64,000 bases of DNA from Sipunculus nudus (lineage: Eukaryota > Annelida > Sipuncula > Golfingiida > Sipunculidae), in contig CM049312.1 of assembly GCA_026874595.1 (NCBI GenBank), positions 28,859,456-28,923,455 on the forward strand. The letters run 5' to 3'. Position numbers and translations under genes: made by a program. Each line of letters opens with the position of its first letter. Position 1 is the first letter of the stretch. This document shows, piece by piece, positions 37,192-49,940 of the stretch. The notes beneath the pieces are model-generated. The model worked only from the letters and a program-made list of their open reading frames with translations, searched no databases and was not told the DNA's origin.

Positions 37192-40100
37192 CTTGAATTG
37201 TTTTCATAGTTTTCATTGTGGAGTAGGTAGACCAAACATTAATATGAACTAGTCATCACATGGTCAGGTCCACTACACAGACAGTAACACCAGACCTAAA
37301 GTGGGAAAAGTATCAAATCTGCAGGGTCCATAATTTACTAGTATCACTAGAGAGGGGGAGGCACAGCTGAATTATACTCTCTGGTCTGAACAAATGAATT
37401 AACAAATGTGCTCTGTAACACTCTGGGTGTTGTATATACAAGATGTTCTTACTTACTTAGTTAACCTGTAGGTGTTACCAGTCGTTTGGGTAACCTCATC
37501 TTTAAAGGTATATTCACTCACAGGCACACCTGTGTACATGCTGTGCACATCATCAGGCCATGCACACAAATAACTGTGACACGCAGTCATGTGACCTGCA
37601 TGTGACCCACTTCTGCCAGTACATGGCACATGGCCATCCCACCATTTAATGGGTACCATTTGCCAGGGCAATTGCCCCTGTTCAGCCACACAATGCAAGC
37701 TGTCAAAAGCTCATTCAATTCACACTTGCACCCTTCCCGAGCCTCCCTCTACACAGTTTGTATAGATTGATAGCTGTGGGTGGGCATTAAATTGTACCTA
37801 ACACAAACAGGTTTAACAGTGCCATGTTACTCAAGTTGTTGAAAAAAAGTTCTCACAATATTTCATACCAATACAGGAAGTCATAATAGGAGCTCCTATA
37901 AACTGTGTCCTCACTACAAATGTTAGGATGTTTCTAAAATTCTCTCAAGAGCAGCAATTGGAGCAGACTGACAAACTATATATGCTGAGAAGGCATTTAT
38001 GCTCAGAAAATAACAGGTGATAATTATATTAAATATATCTGATGATTACTGTAGTAGTGCCTGTAGTTTGGGGTAAATACAATGAATGATCATGACTGCT
38101 GCAGTGATGAAAAAAACACATAGGCATATATAGAAATATAGTAAATTATATAAGTATAGAAAACTTATTTTTAAACAATAGGTATTTATTAGGTAATCAT
38201 TCCTAAAAGGAATATAAATCAGGACTGCACCATTCATATTCGGAGACTGGCCACCTCATTTGATATTGTTACACCATGATCCACAGGGTCAGATTTAAAG
38301 TTTGATAACCACAGATTAAATGGAAGGAGTAAATTAAAACATTGATAATAATGAAGTTATATACTGTATGAATTCTTTGACTATGTACAGTGTTTCCACA
38401 TAAATATTCCACACAAGACAAAAATAACAAGTGCTAAATTTCTTGTCATGTGATACACCAAAGGAACAAGATAAAGGATCCATTACAATAAGAAACAGAG
38501 ATATATGTTCTACCTTTGATATCTAGCTCCATATATCAATATCAAACACCTGAGGAAAAGATGAGAAGTTCTGCCTGGATCATTTTGATTTGCAGCTACA
38601 GTAGATTAAGAACCTCCGTATTGCGGACACTGAATAGCCCACAAGAGAGAGGTGCCCTTAGTACAGAGGTTACAGATTTCAGGACTTGCTTTCAAGGGAC
38701 TGCCCGTAAGTGGCCGTAATTAGGAGGTGCCCTTGGTACAGAGGTGCTGGTTAGGAGAAGTTCCACTCACTACTGTATGTTGTTTCCTGATGAACAATAA
38801 TTTTGATAAGCTGACAGGCATATCAGTGATTTGTATCAATCCACTCTACTATCAGACAATTAAAATAAAATAAATAAATAATATAAAAATTATGATTTCA
38901 ATAAAAATAAACTGATATGTGGTACATGGAGCTTGAAGTCAGTACATCAATTTCTCCCTTAAATCACTCAGTAAAAGGGTACTTTTTATTTAAATATTGA
39001 ATTAAGGATTTAAAAAATAAAAAAAAAAGAATCTTTGTGAAATACTCCAGGTACAAAAATCAGCATAAGTTTACAGCAAGTGAGTGTTTAAACTGGGGTG
39101 TAGTTCAGGAGCAGGTTTGGGGTAACCTAGGGTAGAGTTATATATCACAGACCGGGCATTATCATGATGGAGGGTCACCAACCCTATTGACCCACTGGAT
39201 TTCCAGAAGTGATTTACTGCCTGAGATAACCAAGGCCCTGTATGTGCAAAGGCCTACACTTGAATTAGTCATGCCCACAACTGTATTAGCTTCCATACCA
39301 TTAACAACACTTTAAATAAAATAACTGTTAGAACTTCTCATTTTGCCCATTACTTTCCATCAATGCCCTGGGGGCCGTTCAGGACCACCTGTGACTGACA
39401 GCAAGACCTCCAGCACTTGGCTAAAACCTTATGTCAAACATATAGCATATTTATAATCTCAGTTATAATGGTTTCCATACAACTAAAACAAACCCTCTCT
39501 GAAAACAACTAGTTAAGTCTCAAAGACACCTGAAATAATTAGATCTTACCAAAAAATATAAATATAAGTGTCAGAATATGTCTGATATCTGTAATTGATC
39601 TGACTTTTCAACCATGAATGTTCTCAAAATGCAAAAGTAAGTATATACTGCCCTATATAAACCCTCCCCTGTTTTAGATTTCATACAAATACTGACACAC
39701 TTTACATTTACAATTATATGGGAAATATTTTGCAATTAATATCACCTACACTTGGAGGACATATTCTGTATACTGTGCAATCGGTACTGTAGAATTTGTG
39801 AATGCTTTATTTTACATCTTAGCGATTCAAGCCCTGTTCCCCATACACATAGTGCATGTTGTAGCTGAATTTTATTATACTTCTGCCACAGATTTTACGT
39901 GTCATATGTACTACACAACTAAGAATTTTCAGCCTCCACATGGGACCCAATCAGCGACATGATCATATATATTCTCCAGTCTCTCATACATTTATGTATT
40001 TACAGTATTAATTTTGGTGGTCTAATGATTGAGACAAGCAGTCTGGGGACCTGGTGCAAGGACAAAACCATTATAATAAGCAAGGATGACTGGACAATTG

Positions 40101-41334
40101 TACCTGTAACACCCCAGACAATAATCATCTGTGTGGTCTAATTAGCAAACACAACAAGACGTACACACTGAGCAGCTCATGGTTGTTACTATACTGAAGA
40201 TTTATTATAATGGCGCCACCTGGTGGCAGTGTTTGAAGATAATCATAATGCTGCCACAGAGAGATAGATGAACAAACGCTTTAAACAGAACAGTACCTGA
40301 ATGTTGCCAACCTGGGTATGAGATGTATAATCCAGTGAATTATCTGATAAAGGGAACAATGAACAGTATTCAAATCAGCAGCTGTACTCTACTGGGCCAG
40401 CACCATACACAGACACAAGAAGGGTATAAACTGTGTCCTTTCTTGGTATTAACTATTAAGGGCTGTCCCACATTGCTGCTGTATCCCAGTCATCATCCAT
40501 CACCATTTCAGCAGCCTCCCTGGATGTGATGGATATAAATAACAGTAGAGGTGACACCTGCTGTGTACTCCTGTAGCTCTGACATAAAGGGAATTCTGAT
40601 GGAAAAACAAACTACACAGATGGAAGACACATCATTCTGCACAGTCCACCGACCTTAATGGATACTGCGCCTCCATGCCAGGTATCAAAGGTACTGATAA
40701 TTACTGAACCTTAAACTCATCACTTGCATGACACTGTTCAAAGGAAGATGACATGTTCAGACTGCCTTCCTAGTCTGAACACATGTATGTAAAACAATAT
40801 GTTACCACAGATGGAGGCCTGGTATCTAATCAATTACATTTTCAAATTTATATGTAGAGCTGGGACAAAAGATTGTGAAGAAAGTAGGTGTCTACATATT
40901 GCCCATACTTAATGTATCCAAATTAGGTATTACGTTTGGACATATATTGGCCATATTACTTTTATTATTTGATTTAACAAAGTCCTTCCATTCTAAAAGT
41001 TAATTATATATACAGTAAAGTTAAAAATAGATCTATACTCTATATTACTGTGGACAAGGGAAATTAGTGAGGGCTGCACTTTAAAGAGTTAAGTACCTCT
41101 GTAGGTATATCAGCTGGACATGTCCCATAGGTGATACGTGCAACCCCAGATCAGAGCCTGAGGTTTCATATTATAATGTAAATTCATCAAAATATATACA
41201 GTAACTGTTTGATGACCAAAAGGTTAAAACTAACCCCTCCTGTGATTGCCATTGTATTCAGTCCTAAAATATCAGAGGAGGAATATTCAAACATGATAAC
41301 CCTTGCTAATATGACTGCTACTATACTTGAGTGG

Positions 41335-41480
41335 CATTTCTAGGGTTCTAACAGTACATTTACAGAAAGCGCTGTCACCACACAAACAAAGAATGCAGAC
41401 CCTCGCTCTGCTGCCATCTGGGGAGTCAAGCGTGAACTATGATTTAAACATTTTTTTACCTGTAAATGTTAGAATTTGGA
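41335..41480 (+). repeat. CTCTGCTGCCATCTGGGGA repeat, copy 1
   Basis: This copy shares CT(C/T)TGCTGCCATCTGGG-A, AGTGAA(C/T)TA-GATTTA and a TTTTTAC-TGTGAAT tail with copies at about 52960-53100 and 57080-57175. Confidence 0.5.
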
Positions 41481-41953
41481 TTTACATATATTTGGATCAT
41501 CATCAAGGAAGACTGAGATACTATAGGGAGATGGAGTCAATTTCTCAAGTTGGGGGGGGGGGGGTGGTTGTCCAGGGGGTATTGACCTAGCCCTTTACAG
41601 CTGCTGCAACCTTTTGATTTCTTAAGAGGTTAAAACCCATTTCAGCGGCCTCTGAGCTAATCTTTTCTTGACCTAAGGATCTTCTTCAATGCATCTCTTT
41701 AGTCTTTGTGGGTTGCAAATTAGCGACAGCTTGTCACCCCAAACGTCGATTTTAGATATACTGAAGACGATGGGGTGACAGTACAAGCTATTGGGTTCGC
41801 ATCAATTCTAGTATGTGCAGATGTGCACGCCATTTCTGACACTACTTTTTCATCTTCATCTACTTCTCGAGCTGTCATTTTCCTGAGTTAAGACAAAAAG
41901 TGACGTTATTCTGTTGGGGAAAATAATAAATATTACATCAACGGTTGACTTAC

Positions 41954-42060
41954 GTGTATTCGTGCAGCAGTTTTTAATAACGAGGCTGGTTTTACTAGAA
42001 AAACTCGTCTCCACGTCTGTTAGCGGGAGAACCATAACTTCCGGTAGGGGATTCCCAAAC
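41954..42060 (-). promoter_or_regulatory. Candidate promoter and untranslated first exon (minus strand)
   Basis: A perfect ETS-family site ACCGGAAGT sits at 42045-42037 on the minus strand, in a CpG-richer patch. About 80 bases downstream is a strong donor, GAATACAC|gtaagt, with the exon ending at 41954. This is the architecture of a TATA-less ETS promoter with a short 5' UTR exon. It is oriented correctly to serve gene 2, whose main exon lies 5.7 kb away. An acceptor-like site at 41911 would give an intron of only 43 bases, so the partner acceptor is uncertain. Confidence 0.45.
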
Positions 42061-42064
42061 GGCT

Positions 42065-44114
42065 ATGTGTAAAACTCGGAAGTCCGAAGTCGGAAGCAAG
42101 GATTTTTAAAATAAAGCAATGATCGAAGCATAATTAAAATGCTACTACATTAATGGAAAGTACCATTTTATTTTTATTGATAGAATTAGGTTTTTTAGCA
42201 TAATGCAAATATCAAAGTTATCCATCCCAAGTTATAGACTCGGAAATGCCTGGTTATGGTCCAGATGTGTAAAACTCGGAAGCCAGTAATGGCTAATGCA
42301 CTGGTCATCATATCGTCAGCAAACGTGTCAAGCATTTTCAATTATTTCAATATGACATATTTTTCATGAACTCAATCTGTTTTTTAACATTCATGATGCT
42401 TTTTTTTTATAATATATTATATTGATATTTTATTTAATTTTGCAAAACAAGATTATATACTCATCAATATTTTACGCTGTTACCGTATTTTATGTTGGGG
42501 GAAAAAGTTCAGTAAATGTTTAAAAATAAATTGTTACAGAGCAAATGTTATAGATATAAAAAATTCTGTTTAATTATAGAACCTGATACCAGCAACTATT
42601 AAGTTCGGAGAGAAGGATGTCCGAAAGCGCACGGTACTATACTGTATATAGAATTCCGACTATTGTCCGGTTAATTTTGTTTTCTGAGGATAAAAATATA
42701 AGGATCAAATAAAAATAGTGAGTATACATGGAATATTCAGATGCATGGATTTTTATAAAGATCAAAATATATTGAATTTTCATATTTGTTTAACGTATGG
42801 GAAATATATTGTTTTTATTTTGAATGACATCGTAATTTATAACTATTTTTAATGCCGTATTAGGGTTTATTATACCATATTTATTATTCAGTGGTGCATC
42901 CATAGAGGGCGCAAGACCATTTAGACGTAATATCTCTCATTTTATTGAGTTCTTTTCCAATAAATTCGTAATCAATTTTCATTTCTTTTTCAGATTACTT
43001 TTTTATTCCCCAGCAATTTCATTATTATATTTTTGACTTTCCAATTCATAAGTTGGTGATTTACTCCACTTTGAGAGCATATAAATATATACTAGTATAT
43101 TGAGGAATCCCCCCCCCCCCCCCCCCCCCCCATCGCATTACCGTGCGAGTCATGCACGATCTCCCCACAGAGCTCAGCTCGGGGTGGGATCGACCGTGAA
43201 AAATCTCACGCCTCCTCGGCTGATACTCAGACTCACGCACTGTGAGCCTGGGCACTCACAGATCACAAAAGTCGGTAAAATGCAAAGATTGTCATAAGAC
43301 TTAAACATATCAATTATTTTACAATGAGTACTACCTTTAAATAGTGACATTTTGCAAGTTATAAATGTATACACGCGCATTTCATCATTGACATTAACAT
43401 TTTACGAACTTTTGAATATTTGGACTTTACAGTTTATACCGTAATTTTATAGAAATATAAATATTAAAGCCCAACAACCTCAAGTTTGAATATATTGTTC
43501 AAAAACATGTAGGAGAATAGTTGCAGAAAACAGAAAATCCTCATAATCATTTGTTTAAGGTGCCTCAAAATGTCCTCTTTACATTGCATATTTTAAAAAT
43601 TAATCCCTTCCCATACATTCCTCATGTAAATATAAATATCTTTAACAAAATCATAGCTCTAGATGGGGCGAAATATATTACGTGAAAATACACCCACACA
43701 TATGTATTATATATATTAAATTTACAAATAAAAAAATTATACACAGAATCATGCATAAAAAAATTTAATATATGCATGCAACTATAATTATAATGTAACT
43801 GCATTTGGGCTGTGGCTCTTAACTGACCACAAGTTAACCAGTGCGTCTCTGTGACTTCCGAGTTATACACATTGGATCACATCCCAGCACTTCTGACTGA
43901 TTTCCGAGATGGCTTCCGAGCACAAAATTATCCATAACTTTCAGATTAAAGAATGGATCACTATTATTCTTCACAGAATGATAATGAAGATCTTATTCTA
44001 TCGGGGAAAAACAAAACGGTATTGAAACGTTAGCATTTTGTACATGCTTTAAACTGCTTTATTTATAAGACAATTCCTTGGTTTCCGGCTTCCGACTTCC
44101 AAGTTTACATATAT
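42065..44114. mobile_element. Element with long inverted arms carrying ACTCGGAAGT words
   Basis: The left arm (42065-42304) and right arm (43838-44114) are inverted copies over about 240-275 bases. Matching blocks run in reverse order: ACTCGGAAGT-CGGAAG-CAAGGA, AAATAAAGCA, AAAATGCTA-ACATT, TACC-TTTTATTTTT-GATAGAAT, AAGTTATCCAT, CTCGGAAATC and TGTGTA-AACTCGGAAG. The 1.5 kb interior is AT-rich, with a C23 tract at 43109, and has no transposase frame. It fits a foldback or MITE-like element. Confidence 0.65.
43109..43131. repeat. Poly-C tract (23 bases)
   Basis: An uninterrupted C run. Comparable poly-G/C runs lie at 12694-12706, 41552-41564, 48654-48674 and 56446-56460. Confidence 0.95.
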
Positions 44115-44207
44115 GACCGCGCCATGACACATTTAGTTTTGAATGAGAAGTACCGCTTCACGTGAATTGGTGCCACAGTGATGAAAGGAGGTAAAAAATG
44201 TAATTAT

Positions 44208-44385
44208 TTTTGTGTAACAACATTTCTTCTTCGATATTAAGCACAAATAATACGACTTTACAAGCCTGTGATGCCAAATAATTGCAGACAGTAAATATTT
44301 TGATCCGACCCTTAGAATGGGCGTTCTGTTGTGACTGCCATCATGACTCCAGGCCCTATCAGTTTATTTCCGAAGGCCTGAGTGT
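44208..44385 (+). repeat. Dispersed repeat shared with 14228-14395
   Basis: This is the second copy of the TGTGTAACAACATTT repeat. It begins about 95 bases after the right arm of the 42065-44114 element. Confidence 0.6.
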
Positions 44386-44539
44386 CATGTTGTCATGGCT
44401 AGTTGCAAATTGGACACTTCCTTTTTTTCAAAATTCTGGATCCTCCATTGGATGTGCTGTATTTTTTTAAATATTGGTTTGGGCTAACATTCATAAATAC
44501 ACACACTGGAAGACAGCAAACAACAGTATTTACCGCTGG

Positions 44540-44838
44540 CCACAGACCAGACAATTGATGTGGCATCCATCATGGATAGTGACATGGGCTGCATCAGCCC
44601 AGTGAGGCAGACAGCAGTTGACATACCCTACTGCTGGGCAAGGCTCATATTGGGTTGACAAACTGCTGGCTAGAGACTCGTACTGCTGCACAGGCTGGAC
44701 AGGTGACTGGAGAATCCCACAAGGACCACAAACAATCTCAGTCCTAGTTAACTCAACCAAAGGAAACTGGACAGAGACAATGTTATCATCCCTTTCTGTT
44801 GGTCTGTTTGTTACTATTATTTGTGTAACTTTTTAACA
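44540..44838 (+). pseudogene. Possible decayed coding fragment, frame-shifted
   Basis: One plus frame reads TIDVASIMDSDMGCISPVRQ and continues to about 44655. Another takes over as QGSYWVDKLLARDSYCCTGW and runs on to a hydrophobic end before TAA. The two frames abut, as a frameshifted mobile-element or gene relic would. No family was recognised, and chance remains possible. Confidence 0.25.
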
Positions 44839-44999
44839 ATGTTCCTGATAGATTTCAAAGTTTTCTGTCATAAAAACAAGTTTAATTTTAACTTAAAATT
44901 AATTTATTTTTAATTATGTATTAAATCCAGAAGACAAGGAGGATCCATTTTGGTCTAACTCCCCAAGGGGATGGTAAGGAAATTACAATGCCATCTTTC

Positions 45000-47900
45000 T
45001 GAAGGCCTACATACATGTATCTGTATGTTTGTATGTATGTATGCATGTATGTCAAGCCCAACCAATAACTGAAAGACAACAGCACTCTATTGCTTTAAAT
45101 TTTACATATTAATTCTACATGTACTACATGAAGGTCTCCACAATGTGTTCAGTCCATTAAAATTCTAGAGTTCACAGGGTGAATACATATTAAACTGTGG
45201 TTCACAATTCACTCCCAAGATGGCAGCAAGCTGAGGTATTGCAGTCTGTCTTGTTGCATTAGATTTGATGGTCTGCCAACAACTTCCAATTCCTGCTGGT
45301 ATTGACATCTTGAGGATGGATTTGATATTTTTCAAAAGTGCCCTTTATAGGTAGCAAATTAGGTGTTTAGACATGGTTTTTAGAATTGTAGTTGTACCCT
45401 CTAACCCCTACCTTTGCAGACCATTACCTGCTTGCTTTCTGATGCACAGTCAAACATACATTTATTCAGGAAAGTATTTCCATTTATATCATTCACTTCT
45501 TAGGTACACAATGACACTTTCCAGTTTACATACACATCCATCATATATACCTAGTAATACTTCACGCTGATGTGCAGCCAGGCATGACAATTTATTTCGT
45601 AGTCTACTGAATATATCTAGCAACTGCTTTGATATATATAATATATCCATGGCAAGATCAAATCTAGATACAATGTTACTAGATATATGGTTAATATTAC
45701 ACTTACATTCTCAAAAAGACAACTTTTCTACAGGCCTACTGCACAGCATTGGTGGTGCCCAAAACTGCTACTTTATACATATCTTCACAATGCAGAAGTC
45801 ATATATAATATCTTTACATGATAAACTCTGCAGGAATTTTTACTGGCTGAGTATATTGATTTTCATCTTGAACAGTGGCAAGAGGACTTGGGCTCCGAGT
45901 ATGCAGCACTCCACAGCAGACCAGAATGCTGCGATCTTCCCCAAACTGAGATACCATCGGCCAGACATATCATCAATTTCTATCATGACCATTACTGCCA
46001 TTATTCGTTGTCTGCAAGACGGGAGATCGTCAATTACCATGACAACCATCACCGTGCCAACTATCATCGCTTCCGAAGTGCTATTTGTATCCATTTGAAA
46101 GCTGTGAAGTTCATTCTTTTTATCATCCACATAACAAAAGCATTGTTGTCTCGACATATCATACTTGTATCATACACAAATTATTTGTATGTGCTGCACA
46201 CTTTGATATATGTTCTTTGGGCATACTAAAAGTGAATGCAGAAAAAAAGAGCAAGCTCCCCAGAAAAAAAATGAGTAGACTTCTTTGAAATAAAAGAGTG
46301 CTGCTGCCAACTGGACTGTTAAAGCAGGAGAGAAAATTCTGAAATGGTATATTTCAGAAGACTTTCATTGAAAAAAAGAGGGGGAAAAGTGCTGCTGAAA
46401 AAAAAGAGTGAAAAAAAGAGTAATCTGCGTCATTTTCAGGAAGTCCTCAAAGAGTGACTCTTTTAAAAGAGAGAAATTTGGCAGGCCTTTTTCATATATC
46501 ATCAGTGATGCCACTCTGGATTATATGACAGACTCTATTAGATCAGACAAAATGGTAATCTTATAACCCTCTGCTCTAAAGAACTATATCACTGATCATG
46601 AATTGACTATGCAATAATCTCAAGTACATGTATGTGTAATACTATCCTTTTAATATATGTTCAGCAGAGACAGGGTTTCCCTATGTACAGAGACACAGAT
46701 GGTTCTATCAATAAAGCTTATCTTTACCTGGCTTATCTTATCATTTTGCCCTCCTTACACCAGATATAATGCTGCACATACCTGTGCCTTATAAACAGCC
46801 CCCTAGACTGTTCTCTGTATAAATTTTAATTGTCAGACCAATTGCTTGGGTATTATTACAGGACTGCCATGAACAACATTTTAGTGCCTACTACTTTGAA
46901 TGAATAACAATGAAAATAAAGGTAAAAAAAAATACTCTATGGTACTGATTCTCATGGTAATAAAAAATGCTACTGATTAAGGTAACCTGACTCATCAAAG
47001 AAAACCAAATAAAATTTAATTTTTGCACTCAAAATGTAACTAAAATGTTTTAAAAGGTATTTATCACTTATACATGAAACTCCATATTCAACGTAAGAAA
47101 GACTGTTATTTTTATTAACCTTATTAAAGCAGGTTTGCTACAATTTAAAATGGTAAGTTTTATTCAATTTTCAATGAGACTTTACAGTACTTAAATAAAC
47201 TCATTTACCATTAAGTCCTAGCAATATAAAACAAAAGATATTTAAACAATCAAGTTAACTGATGACAAACTTATTTTAAATGAGAAAAAGACAAGATGCC
47301 AGATATGTGGGGCAGAATACCTCCAGGAGTTATTCCTGACCACACTGTATGATATATCTATAAGTTCCGGTATAAAGTCCTTCCGCTATTACTCCTTGCA
47401 CACACATAAAGTTTTTAAAAATGATTTCGGCAAAGTGATAGGACCAATTAAATCAGTTTGAATATGTGTTGTGCATTAATTCACACAGACTTCTAGTATC
47501 AATGCACGAGGTGTACATTTCACATGTGGAACAGAGTAACAACATGCTGACACAAGCATTTGTGATTGCGCTGTGATTGCCTAGTTGCTGCTTGAAAACA
47601 AGATCTAAACCATTTTGAATGCCAATGGAGTGTTCACGCAAACTTTAGCAAAGCAGATACAACAATTGACCCATCCATGAACTCTATGTGACCTTAATTG
47701 CATATTCATTCAATGAATAAACATAAGCATCGGACTAAGGAGCAGCAAATCAGGTGACCTTAAACATTGTAAAGCGTCAATCATCTGACAAAAACAAAAT
47801 TTTCCATAATTCGACAGAGCCTGTCATACAGAACACGTGTATTCTTTAAATACTACCAGTACCCATGTTGGCATGTTTTCCGGGATATTTTATTATACGG

Positions 47901-48080
47901 AGGAGACAGTATAAAAAGTTTCTAGGCTATAGGTTGCGGGAGCCATTCCTCCGACTACCAAGTGAATAATTATGTTTCACCTGGCACATAATTCGTATGG
48001 GACAAATAATCCAATATATTTTGCAACACAGTTCATATATGACTGAGATATAGTAAACAGTGGTCAGGTGATACTTGTTG
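45000..48080. other. Stretch with no supported gene
   Basis: AT-rich sequence. A richer patch at 45870-46110 is open on both strands (minus frame with SGRWYLSLGKIAAFWSAVE) but lacks clear splice sites or family motifs. Confidence 0.4.
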
Positions 48081-48130
48081 ATGACGTCAGTCAATACGAC
48101 GCCATGCGCCCTCGCCCTTTGTGACGTCAT
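48080..48130. promoter_or_regulatory. Pair of perfect CRE palindromes
   Basis: TGACGTCA occurs at 48082-48089 and 48122-48129, exactly 40 bases apart, in a locally CpG-richer patch. A TATAAAAAG lies at 47910 on the plus strand. No transcript can be assigned. Confidence 0.35.
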
Positions 48131-48642
48131 TATTCCATTATAATCAGCTCTCGCTACCATGGGCATGGAAGTCCATATGTGTAGGAGCGTTTTGGGGGCT
48201 CATTTTAATAATAAGTTAAAAGGGAGGAGCATTTGGGCTGTGATGGATAGGTCAATTCCCATTCAAAACGTTTGAAACCACCTCCTGAGCTTGATCCAAA
48301 CTGTTTTGGCCAAGTCCTTGAGGTGTACTGGCCTTAGCCTGGCAAGCAAGTCCTATTGATTTTACACTGACAGATATCAAACAGTCTGGATAAAATAATT
48401 GATTACTTAAGTATGATTCAATATTCCCCAGTGAAGATTTCTACTGTAATCCTGACTGTATCTAGAATAAGCAGAGCTTGTAAGGATCTGCAGCGTTTTC
48501 TTCGGGTGTGACACATCCCCATCAGACTATCTTGCATCTGGTAATTTTTGTGATAAAATCTTAGTCAGATTTTGTGAAAAAATTTTGTTTAAAAAGAAAG
48601 GCACTTTGGTCAAAGCTGCTGTTATTTATCACGTCCAAATCT

Positions 48643-48674
<32 letters not shown>

Positions 48675-49940
48675 TTGAATGAGAACCAAGGTGAATTATT
48701 TTTCCAATAACTGCTCTTGCCTCAATCCCTTTGAAGAAACCATGATCGTATAAATAATGCAAAATATTAATTTCATGTTTCACTGGAAATGGATCAAACT
48801 TTGTGCAGTTCAAATGCACAATTTGCACACATTCTTGTGTCTGCAGAATGATTCATTATTTTGGTGTGGCCTTAAAGATACCCACTATGATCTACTCAAT
48901 GTGAAAAAATGAGAAGAAAATTTAAATATCTTGATGAACAAACATTTACAGAATATACAAAAAGATACACAATGTGATAATTATTGGAAAACTGATCAAG
49001 GATCTATCTGTATATTATTACTGGTGACTGGTTAACCACAAGTATCATTGCTTCTCTTACTTACCCATTTTTTGACCGATTTTACAGGATAGCTTCATTC
49101 AATTGTTAACAAACTCTATGGAGTATTTATACTTCATCTTATATCATTAACTTGATATTAAGATACTGATATTTCTTAGTAACATTTGCTTTATTTTTGT
49201 GTAATATTCGCAAAGTATGTTGCATTAGCTTGGTCTTTCGACCAAACACGGATTAGTTAATTAATCCTGAACAACCATAAAAACACAGCTGTACATAACA
49301 TGCCCATACACAGCTTTAAAACCCGACTTAAATTACATTCACCAAAAAAAATGGATCTTGTTAACTAAATTGACTGTCTTGGCCACACGTTCTCCATCCC
49401 CCCTTATTCTATAGTAAAACAGTTTGGGATATGATTTTCTTAGGTCTGGTAACAAAAACAATTTGCTTGAACAAATAACATTCCAGCAGATATTCCTGGC
49501 TTCTGGCTCCTAACTTGAGCAAAACAAAGCTTAGTTGTACATAATATTTCCACTAGATGGCTCTTGGGGTATATGCCATGCTGGATTCTTCTGTCCTTTC
49601 TACAAATAAATTTCATCATGATTCAATACAAACAAGGCCTACAGGCCTAATGAGAACCTGTGCAAAGTTTAGGAGTGTGGAGGTTTATTTTTAAAATTTA
49701 ATATTGATCCTTTTAAGTCCTGCATATCTACCTTAGTCATTATGATTTCAGCAAAATGGACATTTTGGACCTGCAAGTTTCAGACTAGGACATTTTAAAA
49801 CTAGCATATGGGTAGTCGACAAGTGACTATGTGTATCCGCAGAAATCAACATGGGACGGGTGAAGTGAGGCATGGATTAAGTGGCAAGGGGAATAGAGTG
49901 AGGTGTGTTGCATATTAGCATGGATGTCTGCAGCTTAAAT

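Larger units (their letters stand above)
36218..41953 (-). other. Region upstream of the gene 2 main exon, probably intron
   Basis: This is AT-rich sequence with short open frames only. It includes an AT microsatellite (37171-37191), a minisatellite-like duplication around 38630-38745, a solitary GGCGCCACC site at about 40213 and one copy of a dispersed repeat near 41335-41480. Several splice-like microexons were tested and none fits the phase needed to join the main exon. Confidence 0.6.

Noticed and set aside
37453-37698. 81-codon minus frame ending in DEVTQTTGNTYRLTK beside a gtaagta donor
   Set aside because: It would end in phase 2, which does not join the gene 2 main exon. No good acceptor supports it, so it was not called an exon.
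38519-38554. 36-base minus-strand microexon with a very good acceptor (catcttttcctcag) and donor (CAAAG|gtagaa)
   Set aside because: It is open only in a phase that cannot connect to the main exon without an extra unseen exon. Cryptic splice sites are common in AT-rich introns.
41728-41886. Minus-strand ATG frame beginning MTAREVDEDEKVVSEM after a good acceptor
   Set aside because: It ends at a stop after about 52 codons, and no reasonable donor gives the phase 1 end needed for gene 2. The intron before it would be only 43 bases.
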